From the NCBI GenBank assembly GCA_949358305.1, contig OX442319.1:2976001-3040000 (forward strand): DNA of 64,000 nucleotides. Direction: 5' to 3'. Made by a program: the position numbers and the translations under genes. Below, one piece after another: positions 31,139-43,800 of the stretch (position 1 is the stretch's first letter; every line of letters begins with the position of its first letter). The notes beneath the pieces were generated by a model that saw only the letters and a list, made by a program, of their open reading frames with translations, did not search any database and had not been told where the DNA came from. This DNA is from Strigamia acuminata (taxonomy: Eukaryota > Arthropoda > Chilopoda > Geophilomorpha > Linotaeniidae).

Positions 31139-33220
31139 TGTAAACTATTACTAGCTGACTCCAAATAAACAAAATGGCGGACCCGCTGGTCCGCGACGCA
31201 CACACTAGCTTGTTAAATTCAAAGTGACTTTATTAACAAAACAAACTGATTAAATATGAGACTGGTCAGCCCTGATTGGCTGACCACAAGGAACAGCCCC
31301 CAATTGGCTGTCTACCCCCAAAACGTCTATCGGACATATTCGCGTATGTCCGCCCGTCGAAACCCGAAAAACTCCACACTCGGTCATCCGACTAAACGTC
31401 GGCGTCCTCGCCGACGCCTTGTCCTCTGCTCCCGACATTGCGTCGTCTTTGAACCTCCATTTCCTCATCCGATCACTTGATTTGAGTCTCGTACGCCGAT
31501 TTCGATTTGTCTTGTTTCCAACTCTTTGCCTGCGCTTTTTCTCACCGCTCGTTTTATTCTCGTGGCCCGTTTTCCGATCCTCTACGCCTCTCGTGGGTCG
31601 AATCAACGCCACCTCCTTCTCTTCCGCTCGCGTCCCCGTTGCATCGCCGCTCGTTATTCTAATTTTCCGTCGTTTTCCGTTCCTTCGTCGTTGGTTTTCC
31701 ATCCCTCCATCGCCGTTTGATCCCGCCATTCCTAGGCCTACGTTAATTTCATCCGGACTCGTCTCACTCGCTTCAGATCTCAAGTCAATTCCATCTAAAT
31801 TCACGCCTAATTCATCCGTCTTTGCATTTAGATTCGATTTAAATGTTTCGGCATTTGTCCCGTCTTCTTCGGCTCGGAAATCGCGTCTATCTCCGCCGCC
31901 CTCGAACGTCGCGTATCGTGCTTCTCTGCCCGGCAGGAGCCCGTCCAACGCGTTGTTTCCGTCAAATTCCACTGGCTGCGCATCCAATTCTTCCGATCTT
32001 GCATCGTCTGGACTCGTCTCGATTGCGTCTTCGTCGTGAATTATCGCCAACACGATCCCCGTTTCTTCCGCTGTCACCGACTTGCCCGAGTTGATTTCTT
32101 CGGCAGCTACTCGTGCTTTCGTGTCGACCTCGTTCATCGCGATTTCCCTCGGTCCGTCGTTGATTCCTGTTACCGGCTTCGCCGCAATTTCATCTTCGCT
32201 TTGAGCCGTCTCCTCTTCATCGCTTTCGTCATCTTCTTCGTCGTTTATGTCCTCTTCTGCGACTCCTAGCTCTATAATTACGGCTTGTCGCAACGCGATA
32301 ATCATATTGCGCTTTCGTTTCGACAGCGCAATATTCCGCCCAACCAACAGTGGCTTGATATCTTCGATTCTCAACTTGTCCCACTCAGCCTCAGTTGGAA
32401 ATTCTCTACGTCTGATCTTTGCTAAAACTGCCTTTGATGCGGCCCTCTTTTCGTTCGTAATCTTCGTCGTGTTCTTCACTTCTTTCGTCTTTTTTTCCAA
32501 CGACTGGTTCCATATCGCCGTAAATTCTGCTGTTAATCGCGCCGCTTCTTCTTCAATCTTCATCCATCTAGATGTTGGAATTTCTTCGCGTAGGAATTTT
32601 TCTAAAATCGCTTTTGTTCCGGCCATCGCAATTCGGCTAACCTTCGTAACACGTGTTGTTCCAGCGAATCGACTCTCGTTTCCCGAACCGTCCACGCGCT
32701 ATTTGCTACCCCGAACTCCGCTTCCGTTGCCAAAAACAATCGTCGCTTTTTCTACTTCTTCTACTTTTCGTCTACTTTCGTCTACTTTTTCGTCTACTTC
32801 TCGTCCCGTAACTCGGCTAACCCTCGTAACGCGTGGTGTTCCAGCGAATCGTCTCTTCTATTCCCGAACCGGCCACGTAGTTAATTGTTAACCCGAATTT
32901 CGTCTGCTTATTCATCTACTTTATCGTCGCTTAAGATCCATCTATCCCACTTCTGATGTAAACTATTACTAGCTGACTCCAAATAAACAAAATGGCGGAC
33001 CCGCTGGTCCGCGACGCACACACTAGCTTGTTAAATTCAAAGTGACTTTATTAACAAAACAAACTGATTAAATATGAGACTGGTCAGCCCTGATTGGCTG
33101 ACCACAAGGAACAGCCCCCAATTGGCTGTCTACCCCCAAAACGTCTATCGGACATATTCGCGTATGTCCGCCCGCCCCCTGGCGATCGTTATCGCCCGTC
33201 GAAACCCGAAAAACTCCACA
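31139..33220 (-). mobile_element. Short LTR element with a single gag-like ORF
   Basis: Two direct repeats bound the element: 31139-31378 (240 bp) and 32957-33220 (264 bp). They are nearly identical apart from a 24-bp insertion in the right copy. Read on the minus strand each starts TGTGGAG and ends TTTACA, the TG...CA rule for LTRs. A 4-bp duplication CTAG flanks the whole (31135-31138 and 33221-33224). Next to the 5' LTR on the minus strand is TCAGAAGTGGGAT, a plausible primer-binding sequence for a tRNA-Leu-like acceptor end. No protease, reverse transcriptase or integrase is present, so it must move with help from another element. The polypurine tract is not convincing. Confidence 0.75.
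31250..32695 (-). CDS. Gag-like ORF of the short LTR element
   Basis: 481 residues. The N-terminal half is helical and basic, with IPTSRWMKIEEEAARLTAEF and ALSKRKRNMIIALRQAV. A long acidic middle contains INDEEDDESDEEETAQ, followed by Ser/Asn/Asp-rich sequence and a strongly basic C-terminal part with RRRNGKRRKIRI and KTNRNRRTRLK. There is no CCHC knuckle. The stop lies inside the 3' LTR. Position, basic tail and lack of other ORFs suggest a structural or nucleic-acid-binding protein, but no family was recognised. Confidence 0.55.
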   Translation of the reverse strand: MDGSGNESRFAGTTRVTKVSRIAMAGTKAILEKFLREEIPTSRWMKIEEEAARLTAEFTAIWNQSLEKKTKEVKNTTKITNEKRAASKAVLAKIRRREFPTEAEWDKLRIEDIKPLLVGRNIALSKRKRNMIIALRQAVIIELGVAEEDINDEEDDESDEEETAQSEDEIAAKPVTGINDGPREIAMNEVDTKARVAAEEINSGKSVTAEETGIVLAIIHDEDAIETSPDDARSEELDAQPVEFDGNNALDGLLPGREARYATFEGGGDRRDFRAEEDGTNAETFKSNLNAKTDELGVNLDGIDLRSEASETSPDEINVGLGMAGSNGDGGMENQRRRNGKRRKIRITSGDATGTRAEEKEVALIRPTRGVEDRKTGHENKTSGEKKRRQRVGNKTNRNRRTRLKSSDRMRKWRFKDDAMSGAEDKASARTPTFSRMTECGVFRVSTGGHTRICPIDVLGVDSQLGAVPCGQPIRADQSHI

Positions 33221-33480
33221 CTAGAGTGGGTAGAAGACTCACAGACACACTGCCCGCCTCTTCATGCCAACATCCCGTTGTAGAAATGTAGTAACTAGAG
33301 TGAGTAATTCACAGACACATTTAAGTGTAGAATCTAGAGTGGGGTACAACCCACAGACGCACTCCCTCCAGCTTCATGCCAACATTCCGTTGTAGAATGC
33401 AGTATCTAGAGTGGAGTAAAATTCACAGACGCATTGGTAATGTAGTATCTAGAGTGGAGTATTTATATTTCACAGACGCA
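33221..33480. repeat. Tandem array of CTAGA-hairpin-AGACGCA units
   Basis: Five units share CTAGA, then a hairpin starting GTGRG and ending YYCAC, then AGACRCAYT. The hairpins are at 33226-33242, 33300-33312, 33339-33354, 33411-33426 and 33454-33473. Longer spacers contain TTCATGCCAACATYCCGTTGTAGAA. A matching unit end (CCAACAATCCGTTGAAGAA...GTATCTAG) lies at 31093-31138, so the LTR element inserted into this array. Confidence 0.7.
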
Positions 33481-34639
33481 TTATCAGGGTAATCGACGAG
33501 GAGTAATTTCCCGGTTACTCTCCCGCCAGCCAGAACCGAGTGGAGTAATCCCGGCAATGGATAACCTTTCCTGCGAGAAACTACTGATTCAATTCGTTGT
33601 TGGACGATGGAACATTTGAGCAAGGCTTAAATGTTGATTGCACTCGGGGCAAAAAATAGCTCGGCGCTATTTTAATTATTTCTTTATTTTTTCAGTTATT
33701 TATTCAGTTTAGTAAACACAATATCATGTTTAATTCAATGGAATTTACATGAATATTTGTTCCGATTGTTCCGTCATTTTTATGATCGCGCTGTGTAATT
33801 ATTAACAATATAACACACCCAAGCCTAACCATTACACACCCTTTGGAAGCCAGAACCATATTCAGACGACATCTTTTACGTCACCGTAATAAGAAAGATA
33901 CACATTCTTATTACGAGATTGAAAACCGCAAGTGATATTATTCCAGGGCTTTTGCCAAACGATTGTATAGTTTAACTTTAAGTTATCTTAGCCATTTGTA
34001 GGCATAGGTTTTATATAGATTTCATTCGTAATAAAACTGTCACATGATTTGAGAAACCACAAGTCTCTGTATTTTTACACTTTCACAGAGTTCCTACTTT
34101 AATTGTTAAGCAATTTGTATCTCCTAAAGTCAATCGTCACAGTACAACATAGGTGGCGCTGCACTGGTCAGCATCACAAATTAACAAAACAGACATGGAG
34201 TATGAGACACTCCAGTATTCTGATAATTAATTAATTAATTAATTAATTAATTAATTAATAAAAATTTGTTGTCTTCGGTAAATCAGAACGCAAGTTGAAT
34301 TAAATGGTAAAAACGAACATTAGAAGTCCATCTTGGTACAAAAGGTGTTGTGATCTCGAATTTACTACAACAAATAATAAACCACAACGGTTGCCACGAC
34401 AGGTCTTATCACACAACTGAATATTCTTCAAATCTTAAAACCAAACAACTCAAATGAGGAGAAATATTAATAATTATATTAATATTCCTTCTCAAGACTA
34501 AACTTGAATAAAATACACTTTATTTACTTTAAAATGAATAATTACTTTATTCGGGGCGAAATGTTAATAATACAAATAATACTATTAAATTATACAATAC
34601 TATTCTTAATAAATATGAAATATTAGTAATAATGGAAAT
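33481..34639. other. No gene supported; (TTAA)n microsatellite
   Basis: AT-rich. A perfect run of TTAA units occurs at about 34226-34260. No coding exon recognised. Confidence 0.35.
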
Positions 34640-35230
34640 AATAAACAATCTTCTCTCACGACGTGGCTGGCTTGTCAACGTGATTTGTACCTGTTTCGCC
34701 GAATCCTGTTTCGCCGAATCCCGTTTCGCCGAATCTGGAATTCCCGTTTCGCCGAAAATTGAATTCCCAATGAAAAAAGTGAGTAATCGATCAATTTTCA
34801 AAATTTTTCGTTCTTTCACATTTCCACACAATCCCTAAAAAGGGCTAACAAGGGGGGGCACCGCCCCCCCTTGACCCCCCGCGACCTTAACCTTACCGGT
34901 TTTTTGATGAAAAACCTTTTTTTGTGTGGAAATTTCCATACAATTCCTAAGAAGGGCTAACAAGGGGGGCCTGCGCCCCTCCTTGACCCCCCGCGGACCT
35001 AACCTTACTGGTTTTTTGATGTAAAACCTTTTTTTGTGTGGAAATGTGGAAAAACGAACAATCTGAAAAATTGATCGATTACTCACTTTTTTCATTGGGA
35101 ATTCAATTTTCTGCGAAACGGGAATTCCAGATTCGGCGAAATGGGATTCGGCGAAACAGGATTCGGCGAAATGGGATTCGGCGAAACAGGATTCGGCGAA
35201 ACAGGACATTACCGTCAACGTCGTGCTTCC
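34640..35230. repeat. Fold-back element built on GTTTCGCCGAATCC
   Basis: The left end has three copies of TGTTTCGCCGAATC-type words and ATTGAATTCCCAATG. The right end has about six copies of the complement, GGATTCGGCGAAAC or GGATTCGGCGAAAT, preceded by the inverted ATTGATCGATTACTCAC block. Between them a unit of about 115 bp (CTAACAAGGGGGG, CCCCCGCG, GGTTTTTTGATG) is repeated twice at about 34818-35033. Non-coding. No clear target duplication was found. Confidence 0.75.
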
Positions 35231-36546
35231 GTCTGCTTCTCCTTTTATAGCAAGCGGCGATAAAATAATACTCGCAAAAGGCGAGAATAAAGCCGAAATA
35301 TTCGGAGAAAACTGTGTTTTCACACTAAACCGACTTTACTCACGACTGCTAAATCCTCTCCGCGACAGCTGGCTATTTGGGTAATTTCTCTGCGAAGAGA
35401 AATTCCGTAGGCGGCTGGTTGTCGTTGTCACGTTCTGGCGACGTCTCGCAATTCAGGTCCCGTGGTGGTTCCGTAGGCTGCAGCGATGTCGCTTCTCGTC
35501 CTCGTCTGGCACACAATAAATTCAACTTTAAGTTTCCGTGAGACACAGCGTACTAGGAATCAAACTTCTACTTGATTCAACGCTCAAGGTTAAGCGCCCG
35601 CTTGTTCTAGTACAAGGCTAAAACTCTCCAAATTGGATAAACCAAGATGGCGTCCAAAACACTCTAAATTCTCAACTCAAACTGGCTGTTTGAGCAAGAA
35701 AAGGTCTAGCTATCAAATCCTGAGTAGCAAGACAAATACCTAGCTGCTTTTCCCTGACAGCAAGGTGAATCCAAATTCCTTTTGGCACAATATATCCCAA
35801 ATCAAAGAATTACTAGGTTTGAAACACTGGAGCAACAATTTGACAGGACTGACATGAGTGAAAAGGAGACTTGAACTGAAGTTTGCTGGGAATTCTCCCA
35901 GCATCCTAACATGTTAACTCCTTATTAGCAACCAGGATGCACATTCTGTGCAACTCCTTGGGCTGGTTGCTATGGTGATCCAGGCAACTGGCTCCTTAGT
36001 GACTCATTTGGCAAAATAGGAGAACTTAATTAATAAATAAAGAGTGTTCATTTCATAAATAAAGAGATCATTTTTTATGGGAAATAAAACACATGATTAT
36101 ATTTATTCTTGTTTTACAATGATTTAGGTAAATATGCATGAAAAACGTTTTTGATTGCCTCTGAATATTTTCTCAATTTATGTCCTTTAAATATACTTGT
36201 GGTTTTATAAAACACGATGAATAAACACATAAAACACTAAAATGTCTTTTCAATCCTTTTGGTGACCAGTTGGCCGCCACAAAGGTAACAACAAGAACAG
36301 CTGTTGTCACATTAATTATAATTCATACATGTTTTCATCATTTTCCTCACACAACCATTAATGAGATTTTTCTTATTAATTCCAAAAAAGTAAATAGTAA
36401 TTACCATTTAGGTACACCAGAAAATTGCAGAAATTAGATTCCAACTTAATGAAAATTAAGTTGGATAAAACGACACAACATGAACACAAACATAATAAAA
36501 TTAAATTAGTGTAAACAGTTAGTTAACTGGCCTCACCTATTAGAGA
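35231..36546. other. No gene supported
   Basis: Mixed sequence including AAGATGGCG-like motifs near 35646 and an AATTAAGTT inverted repeat near 36450. No coding exon or known repeat was recognised. Confidence 0.3.
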
Positions 36547-36963
36547 GTTTGCAGGATGCATTTTTCCCTTATTTTGCTCCACGATACACTATTTTAGTGC
36601 CACACCATAAGGGAAAAATCTTTAGTGTATCGTTTTCAACACTAAATAAAAATGTAGCGCAGCCAATCACAATTGAGAACACTATATTGTTGTCCCGATC
36701 AAACACATTACAGTCATAGGTACGTAGATTGAATGATAAGTGGCACTTTATAGGCATAATAATGGAATTTTATGCAGAAATTTGCACATTTACGCCCCCA
36801 AATTGAATTTTTAGGCCCAAAATTATAAACTGGCTGGCTGGCTGAAATAGTGTAGTGATAGGGGAAAATTGCAGCCCGCAAAAACTTAATTTATCATTTT
36901 TCCCTTACACTATTTTTATACTGTATAGTCTTTAACTGTAAGGGAAAAATGCACCCCGCAAAC
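36547..36963. mobile_element. MITE with GTTTGCRGG...TTTTTCCCTT inverted ends
   Basis: The left end GTTTGCAGGATGCATTTTTC and the right end, whose complement is GTTTGCGGGGTGCATTTTTC, form terminal inverted repeats of about 27 bp. Internal copies of the TTTTTCCCTTA/TAGTGTA block make it partly self-complementary. No coding capacity. Confidence 0.7.
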
Positions 36964-37455
36964 TTTATTTTTTTATTACCCATAATGATTTTGTATCATA
37001 TCGTGTTGTCATCCATATTTTATTAAAACTTAACATACAAGTTTGATGTGGTTTATCTCAATTCAACATCTTACATTAGGATCATAAAAAAGTAATACAT
37101 TTAAACCGAATGCTCCAAATCAATAAGCATCACCACAGTAACCGGTGAGAAAATTACCAACAAAATTGTTATTTCGACATATGATTCAATCAGACAAACT
37201 TGTTTAGAAGGCGCTTCTTCGAAAATAAAACAAGTAAGCTTTGATTTGATGTTCCAACAAGACCAATAAACCTTGGCACAATTCTGTTGCCGATCTTTTG
37301 CCACACGACAAGATAAGGTAAGAGAAAATCAGAAATGGCTAAACTCAGTGTAATCCTGTGTGAATTCACAGCTAATAATCAAGATTAGCAAAGTTTAGGT
37401 TTAGAAGTTTTGTTTGTCACTAGTACACCCACATTGTTGCTAACAAGTTCCAGTC

Positions 37456-40400
37456 ATGAACCGCATAAGAAAATTGAGAGCAAGGAAAATTGAAAGAATT
37501 GCCAGAGAGTTCATCCAGGTGCACAAAACAGAAAAAGTATTACACAACACATTGTTTCCACCATCTTCAATGTCAAATCGCTTAATAACCATTGTTGCAT
37601 TAACTCTATGCATTTACCAATGTTCGAATGTTATCATTCAGTATACAAAAAAGCCCATTAAAGTAGATGCAGCCTTCAGAGAGCAAGCAATTGATTATTA
37701 CCCCGCAATTCAGATTGTATCAGTTGAAACAGATGACAGTATGAAATACTTTGAAGACAACTCTGACTTGCAAGGTAAATGATTCTAAGCATTTTGTGAG
37801 GGTCACGCCTTAATGAATAATATTGCGAAATAAAAGTGGCTGAGGCCTACAAACACCAAAAATCCATCCCTGCATTGGATGTTGTAGAATTCATGATAAT
37901 AATTTGCAGTTTTAAGTAAAATCAATGCGTATTCAGTGGTGAATAATTCCTAAGGCAAAGGAGAGGCCCCAACTGTTTAGATGCCCCGACCATGGGGCCC
38001 CTAACGGACCTGTACATAAGCTTTTATGTAACTGTAAAGAGCTAAAAACCATGCATTTAAAATCAGATGAACCAATCTAATTGATTTTGTATTTATAACA
38101 TTTTTTATGACAGAAGTGTATTGTTCCAAGACAATAATAAATGAGACGTCTTTCTCATATTGAATTTGGATTGCAACTGTTTGTTTTAATAATAAAACAT
38201 ATGGTGTCCCCTCTGGTATTATTTCTAACACCAGAGGGAAATGATTACAATTTGGATACAATGCATGAAGCATGTTTCTATATGTTATACCTGAATGGAT
38301 TTAATATACTTTTTTTTTTATTTTAGAATGCAAACATAACTTGTACTTTTTCATAGACAACCATACTCAACTCACAACAGTAATAAATAAATATAATTTT
38401 ACAAAAATGATAAAAAGCATAACTTTTAAACGGGTAAGTTAACAAGCTGAATTGAAATTGAGCGCAATCACAAAAATCATTAAACCTAATTCTATCTGCA
38501 GGGGAATAAATACTATTCTAATAAGTTTAAACCTCGAGACGTTATGACATCCTACGCCATTGCAACTAAATTTATAAATAGTAATTTTATTTTCAATTTT
38601 CAAGTAGCTTTTGTGTAAATATTAAACTGTAAAACTGATTATCTCTTTTCCGATGAAAAATTACCACTTGGTCCTGAATCAAAACTACAAGTAAAAGAAA
38701 AAAAAAGAAAAATCTATCCAATTGGTCCGTTCTTTGCTGTAAGTAGTACTTCCTGTTTTAACATTAAAATGAGCATGTGTCAATCATTTCTTATCTTAAC
38801 ACAATCCAAGCATAAAACCACAATCTAACAACAATCTTAACTCTACATACAGTATATTCTAATCATTACTATTACAGGTAAGCATTCATGCGAAACAATA
38901 CAATCCATTCACTATGGTACCATCATCAGATATGCATTTTGCAGAACTGTATGAAGAAAATATATTTTCTTTTACTGCTAAAAAAGTAAGATGATTTAAT
39001 TAACAGACATTGAATCATTATGAAGTTTGTTAATGCAAGATTCTAAAATTAAAATAGCATACTAGCCTAACCTTACTTTTCCTTATCCACACTGCAAGAA
39101 ATTATAGATTTACAAAAATTAAAGTTTTTTAAATCTTTTGTTACAATATTTGTAAATTTATATTAAAGTTACATTAAATTTGAAATTTAACAATTAGATT
39201 TAAAAAAAGTTAAATTTAATATTTCACATCACATTTACATTAATTTAAGTTGCTTGTAAATGTTAATTTATGGGTTTATCACCAGCTGGGAACATATTTC
39301 AAAAATAGAAATCTAGAAAATTTACATTTGTTAAATTTGGGGTTGGTTCTAACAATTGTACTTCAACAATTAATTAGAATATCATTGTTGGAGTTACATG
39401 AAACAAAAAGATGATACAAATTCCATAGTTTTACATTTTAATTTGGTTTTAGAATTTGTATTAACCATGACATTGAGCTGTTGATTTTGTTCACTTTTCT
39501 GATCGAGGCTATGAATCCTCTGCATATCTTTACGATGTGTGAGATTTTTATGATGATTTCATGGGATTTATTTTCATGGAATTGTAATTTTAATATTTAC
39601 ATATTGTAAAATCATTTTTACAATTAACTTCACAAGCATTTAAATGTTTAATTTAAGACAAATTTAATTTTGTAAAGTTTATGTTTCCAACACTTTGTAA
39701 AGTGCCCTTTTACAAAATTAAATTTAAAGATAAATTTTATCCTTAACAAAATTTGCAAATTTGTAAATTTAATTTAATTTAATTTACAATTAATTTACAA
39801 TACCTTTAATTAAATTAAATCTAATTTTTCTTGCAGTGCCATCCTTACCTCGAAAGGACAAACTATTGATCTTAGCATATTTTATCCTACATACTTTTAC
39901 CTGCCAATAAACGTTTTGAACCAAAGCATTTTCCCCTGTCAATGGACGATTCCAAATAAAATCCAACTAAAAATTTTGACATTCAACTTTTGTTTTTAGT
40001 ACAGGTTTGTGAATAGAAGATTGTATCCTTGTACAGACATCTCTACTATGGAAAAATGTCACATGGACTGTTACTTACAAGAAATTAAGCAACGAAATTT
40101 TACATGCCAGTATGTTATTCGTCTGTTGTTTTTCATTTCTATTGTAACCAGCTACGCCCCTGCGCGCTGATCATTTACCTGCAGCGCAATGCACTTGGAG
40201 CAGCTCTCGCACCTCTCACGAGCCTGTTGCGGTCCCCCGCAGCCAAGTAGAGCTGTTGGCTCTAGATTTAACCAATAGGATCCTGGAAGTAACCTTCCAG
40301 AAGTGGTGGGCCCTGTAGTGCCCAGGGAGTTGTTCTAGCAACCAGCATGGCAAACGGTCGCATTCCGACTGTCTTTCCAAACTGTCTGCTCTGGCGACCC

Positions 40401-40875
40401 AAGCGATCGACATGACGATAGTAATCTATGGGTGATTTCATAAGATCCAAACCTTTCCACAGAAATCCATATCCTTTCAAATATGATCATAATTTAATTT
40501 CAGATTACCATTTCTGCCTAAGATGCAGGAAAATGGATGTGTCGCTGATAAATTAGCATGCAAGTACACAAAAGAAATCATTGATATAGCATGGACAGTT
40601 AATCCCCACTATACCTGCAATTGTTCGAGAGAATGCGAAAAAGTTACTTTCACTTCTCACCATTACTTCACTAATCTGTACACGGATACTAGCAACTTTT
40701 ATTTCTCATCCAGCAGGATACTTGAATTAACAGAATACTTTAGTTACGACTTTATTTCATTAATGTGTGACATTGGCGGCTACATGGGCTTCTATATAGG
40801 AATATCTTGTATCGCAATTGTTGAATCAGTTTGTCGTAACATTCAAAGAGGTTTTGAAATAGCTAATTACCACAG
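37456..40875 (+). CDS. DEG/ENaC (pickpocket-like) channel, first unit of a two-unit gene
   Basis: Exons: 37456-37774, 38327-38433, 38502-38738, 38878-38985, 40000-40109 and the first part of 40504-41317; all GT-AG, phases agree. The frame starts at ATG 37456. Membrane span 1 is at residues 42-61 (RLITIVALTLCIYQC), followed by the usual post-TM1 YYPAIQIVSV. The extracellular part has the Cys-rich region RLYPCTDISTMEKCHMDC and YTCNCSRECEK. TM2 at 40751-40834 contains CDIGGYMGFYIGIS; GIS fits the G-x-S selectivity filter of amiloride-sensitive channels. DEG/ENaC subunits form trimeric sodium channels for mechanical, chemical or peptide sensing. The N-terminal His-Gly gating motif is not visible. 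An in-frame TAA lies at 38616-38618 inside an otherwise well-coding exon. The frame does not stop after TM2 but runs straight into a second unit. Confidence 0.75.
39090..39838. mobile_element. AT-rich MITE in a DEG/ENaC intron
   Basis: Inverted ends CACTGCAAGAAATTATAG (left) and CACTGCAAGAAAAATTAG (complement of the right end). The interior is made of TTAATTTTGTAAA-like words in both orientations. No target duplication was clear. Confidence 0.7.
40150..40490. repeat. Solo-LTR-like repeat in a DEG/ENaC intron, empty-site relative
   Basis: Shares CTGTTGCGGTCCCCCGCA, CCAATAGG, TTCCAGAAGTGGTGGGCC and CCAGCATGGCAAACGGTCGC-like blocks with the two sides of the insertion at 45081-47358. Here the two sides are directly adjacent, so this copy lacks the fold-back element present there. 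Confidence 0.7.
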
Positions 40876-43800
40876 AAAGAAAAAAAGCCATTTTGAACAA
40901 CATGTCATGCAAAAAAGTAAAAAATTATGGAAGACAACAACTAGTCACAGTTATCAAAGTATCCCACCGCTATCAAAATCTTCTGTACAAATCAGAAGAT
41001 GTGTCATATTGTGTTCTTTCCTGTCATCTTGCTTTTTTATGTACTGTCGGATCAAGACTTTTGTAGATTATCCTGTATATGTGACCATTGAACTTTCTCA
41101 AGATAGATTTATCCAAATTCCAAATGTTGTTGTGTGCAGTTATCCTAAGTTAATACTAGATGAAAAGGAAAAGATGATGATGTCTAAAAATCTCAAAGTT
41201 ATCAGTGCTGAAAATGTAGACCTTTTAGAACTACTTGACTTGCCATCTGAATTTGCAAATGATGCTCATAAATTATGGAACGCAACAGGTGATATCGAAA
41301 ACTTTCAAACAGCACAGGTAAGACACCAAAAAAAATAACTGCACATGCAATGAATGTATTTTTTGTTTATTGCACCACAATTTGCATGATTATTTACTTT
41401 GCAAAAAGAAAACAACAAAAGTTTTAATGGTATCTGTATCTTTGTAAGTCATATTTGCAATGACTATATTTTACATGATATAACCTTTTGATCTAGAATT
41501 GTACTAGATAACTAGACTTTTAATTTCAGGATACGATAAAAGAATTGGCATCAAACAATATAGCACTTATTAAACCATCATTTGGAAATTTGTCCTATTT
41601 GGATACTGTGTTTGGAAAATGTATCAAAGTAGAATCGGGTAATTCCTTTAAAATCTTCCAACAACAAAAAATAAATAAATAAATAGAAGACATACATGGT
41701 AACTTTCCTTACACATCGCCGGAGCTATCTGACGAAAGGACACAGTCGGTTATGGAAATGCAACAATACCATCATCATAGATTTCCCGTAATCGTTGCGC
41801 GTTACCTCATTGTTGCGCACGTTCGTTGCATGTTACTTCAATTGTTGCGCACGTTCGTTGCGCGCTACTTCAATCATTGAATTTTTAATTTTGCTGTTGC
41901 TCAATTCGAATTTAAGTTTATTTATTATGATTGACGTGTATTTTGCGGTTATTCAATCTTTCATTATTTTAAATTTTGTAATTAATGAACAACACATTTT
42001 GCTGTTATTCAACTTAATTTATTTATTTCGCTCTTAATCAATGCCCGTATGCTCAATTGTTACATTAAGTTACAAATTCATTTTGCTATTAATCAATTTA
42101 GCTTTACAGTATAGGCATGTAAGGCCATATTTTCAATTCAAAAAATCTTTTTCAATTCACAAAAGTCTCTTTTATTTATCATTTCAACAGTAGCTAATGT
42201 TTTAATTCCAATTACTACTTCTAGATAACCTGGAATATCATCCATCAACTGCATTAACTGGCGTAGTTTACATGGGAAATGAAAAGCAACATGTTCAATA
42301 TTCAGTAATTGCATTTTTTGCTTTACTTTACTACTTGATGCATTTGGTTGATTACATTACATCACATTTTATACCTGAAGAAAGTGTATTGATACAGTTA
42401 GATTCCAAAATTCAAACACAATGCTTAGAATATATTGAAATAATACAAGGGTAACCTGGTATGGATTTTAGTAGGTATGGTATTTATGGTAGCAATACTT
42501 GTAGATTGTTACCCCAAAATCAAAATTACTGACACATTGAAGGGATAGTCTGTCTCTATATGTATATGTTTAAGGGATAAAATGCACATTAGTTGTTATA
42601 AATTACGTGTGTTAAAGAGTTTTTTTCATTAATTAAAACAAACAATTTTAAAGTATTTGATTGTTATGGGACTCTTATTTCTTATTTCGTGAGGGTGCAG
42701 TTAGGAAAAAAGAACAGCAACTGCTGATATAGACAAGTTGCAAATGCTCTTCTATTTTGCTCTTCTATTTATTGATGTTTCTCCCACTCGAAAGCACTGC
42801 TTTATTCCCAATGGGCACATGTGAGGCGCAATGACAAATAAACTCTTTGTGACCTGCTGCCATTTTTACCATGTGCATGCCTGGCATTCTCTGGGGTGTT
42901 TTTCCCCACAGTGCTTACTTCTGTGCTATGTCAGTGCCCCCTATCTCAATAATAAATCTCGAATAATAAAAATAATCTTAAGAAAATACTGTGCTTACTG
43001 AACGTGCATTCATAAAGTCGTTTAAGCTTGTTTAAAAGAATATACAGCAAAACAATTTTAAATAACTTTATGAATGTGCCTACTGTATTTTTCTAGATTT
43101 ACTTAATGAAAACACAAGAAAAAATTAACTTTAAAATTATGGAAAATCAACTACTTAGACCTATTACGAACATAAAACTAAGCAGACAGATGGTAAGCAA
43201 ATAAACAGTAGCTGCATTCGAAAAGTCATTAAGGCTAAACACATTTTTAATCACCATATTTTAATTGCGTGTCTGGGGGGTTGTCCAAGTCTAACTTAAA
43301 AAATGATAGTAGGCAACAAAATATTTTCAAATGCAAATTTAAACACGCTTTTCAAATACAGCTACTAAAATAAGTAATAAACAAATGCTGACAAAAGTTT
43401 TGCTGAAATTTCTTTATGTATTGTAGATACTCAAATTAAACACTCTGACAAATCCTTGTGTATCATTGGAAGAATTTAACTTGTGCGAAAAGAACTGTTT
43501 TGAAACCAAATTAATGGAAGAAAACATTCAGTGCAGGTTTGGTCGTATTTTTGCTATTCTACGTACAGTCATTAAAGTTTTTGTATTAACATTAGATTGC
43601 CTTTTTTCAATTTGTCACATTTGCCTTACTGCAAAACATCAATTGAAGCCAAACAGACACGCCGGTCATACCTCAATGTCCATCTAAATATTGATGCTGA
43701 GCACAGCTGTGAATGCAATCCACCATGCATTTATACAATTTACACACCATTCACTGAATATTCTAAATTGTTTTACAACTATTTAGATTTAGCAATTGCA

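Noticed and set aside
31256-32891. Plus-strand frames of up to 214 codons opposite the gag-like ORF
   Set aside because: Antisense shadows of the acidic and basic minus-strand frame; composition (Phe, Arg, Ser) is what the complement predicts.
33221-33480. Regularly spaced repeats suggesting a CRISPR array
   Set aside because: Units vary in length, spacers are shared and hairpin-like, and the genome is animal.
39840-39999. Possible extra DEG/ENaC exon after the MITE at 39838
   Set aside because: The acceptor-like TTGCAG belongs to the MITE end, and exons 38878-38985 and 40000-40109 already join in phase.
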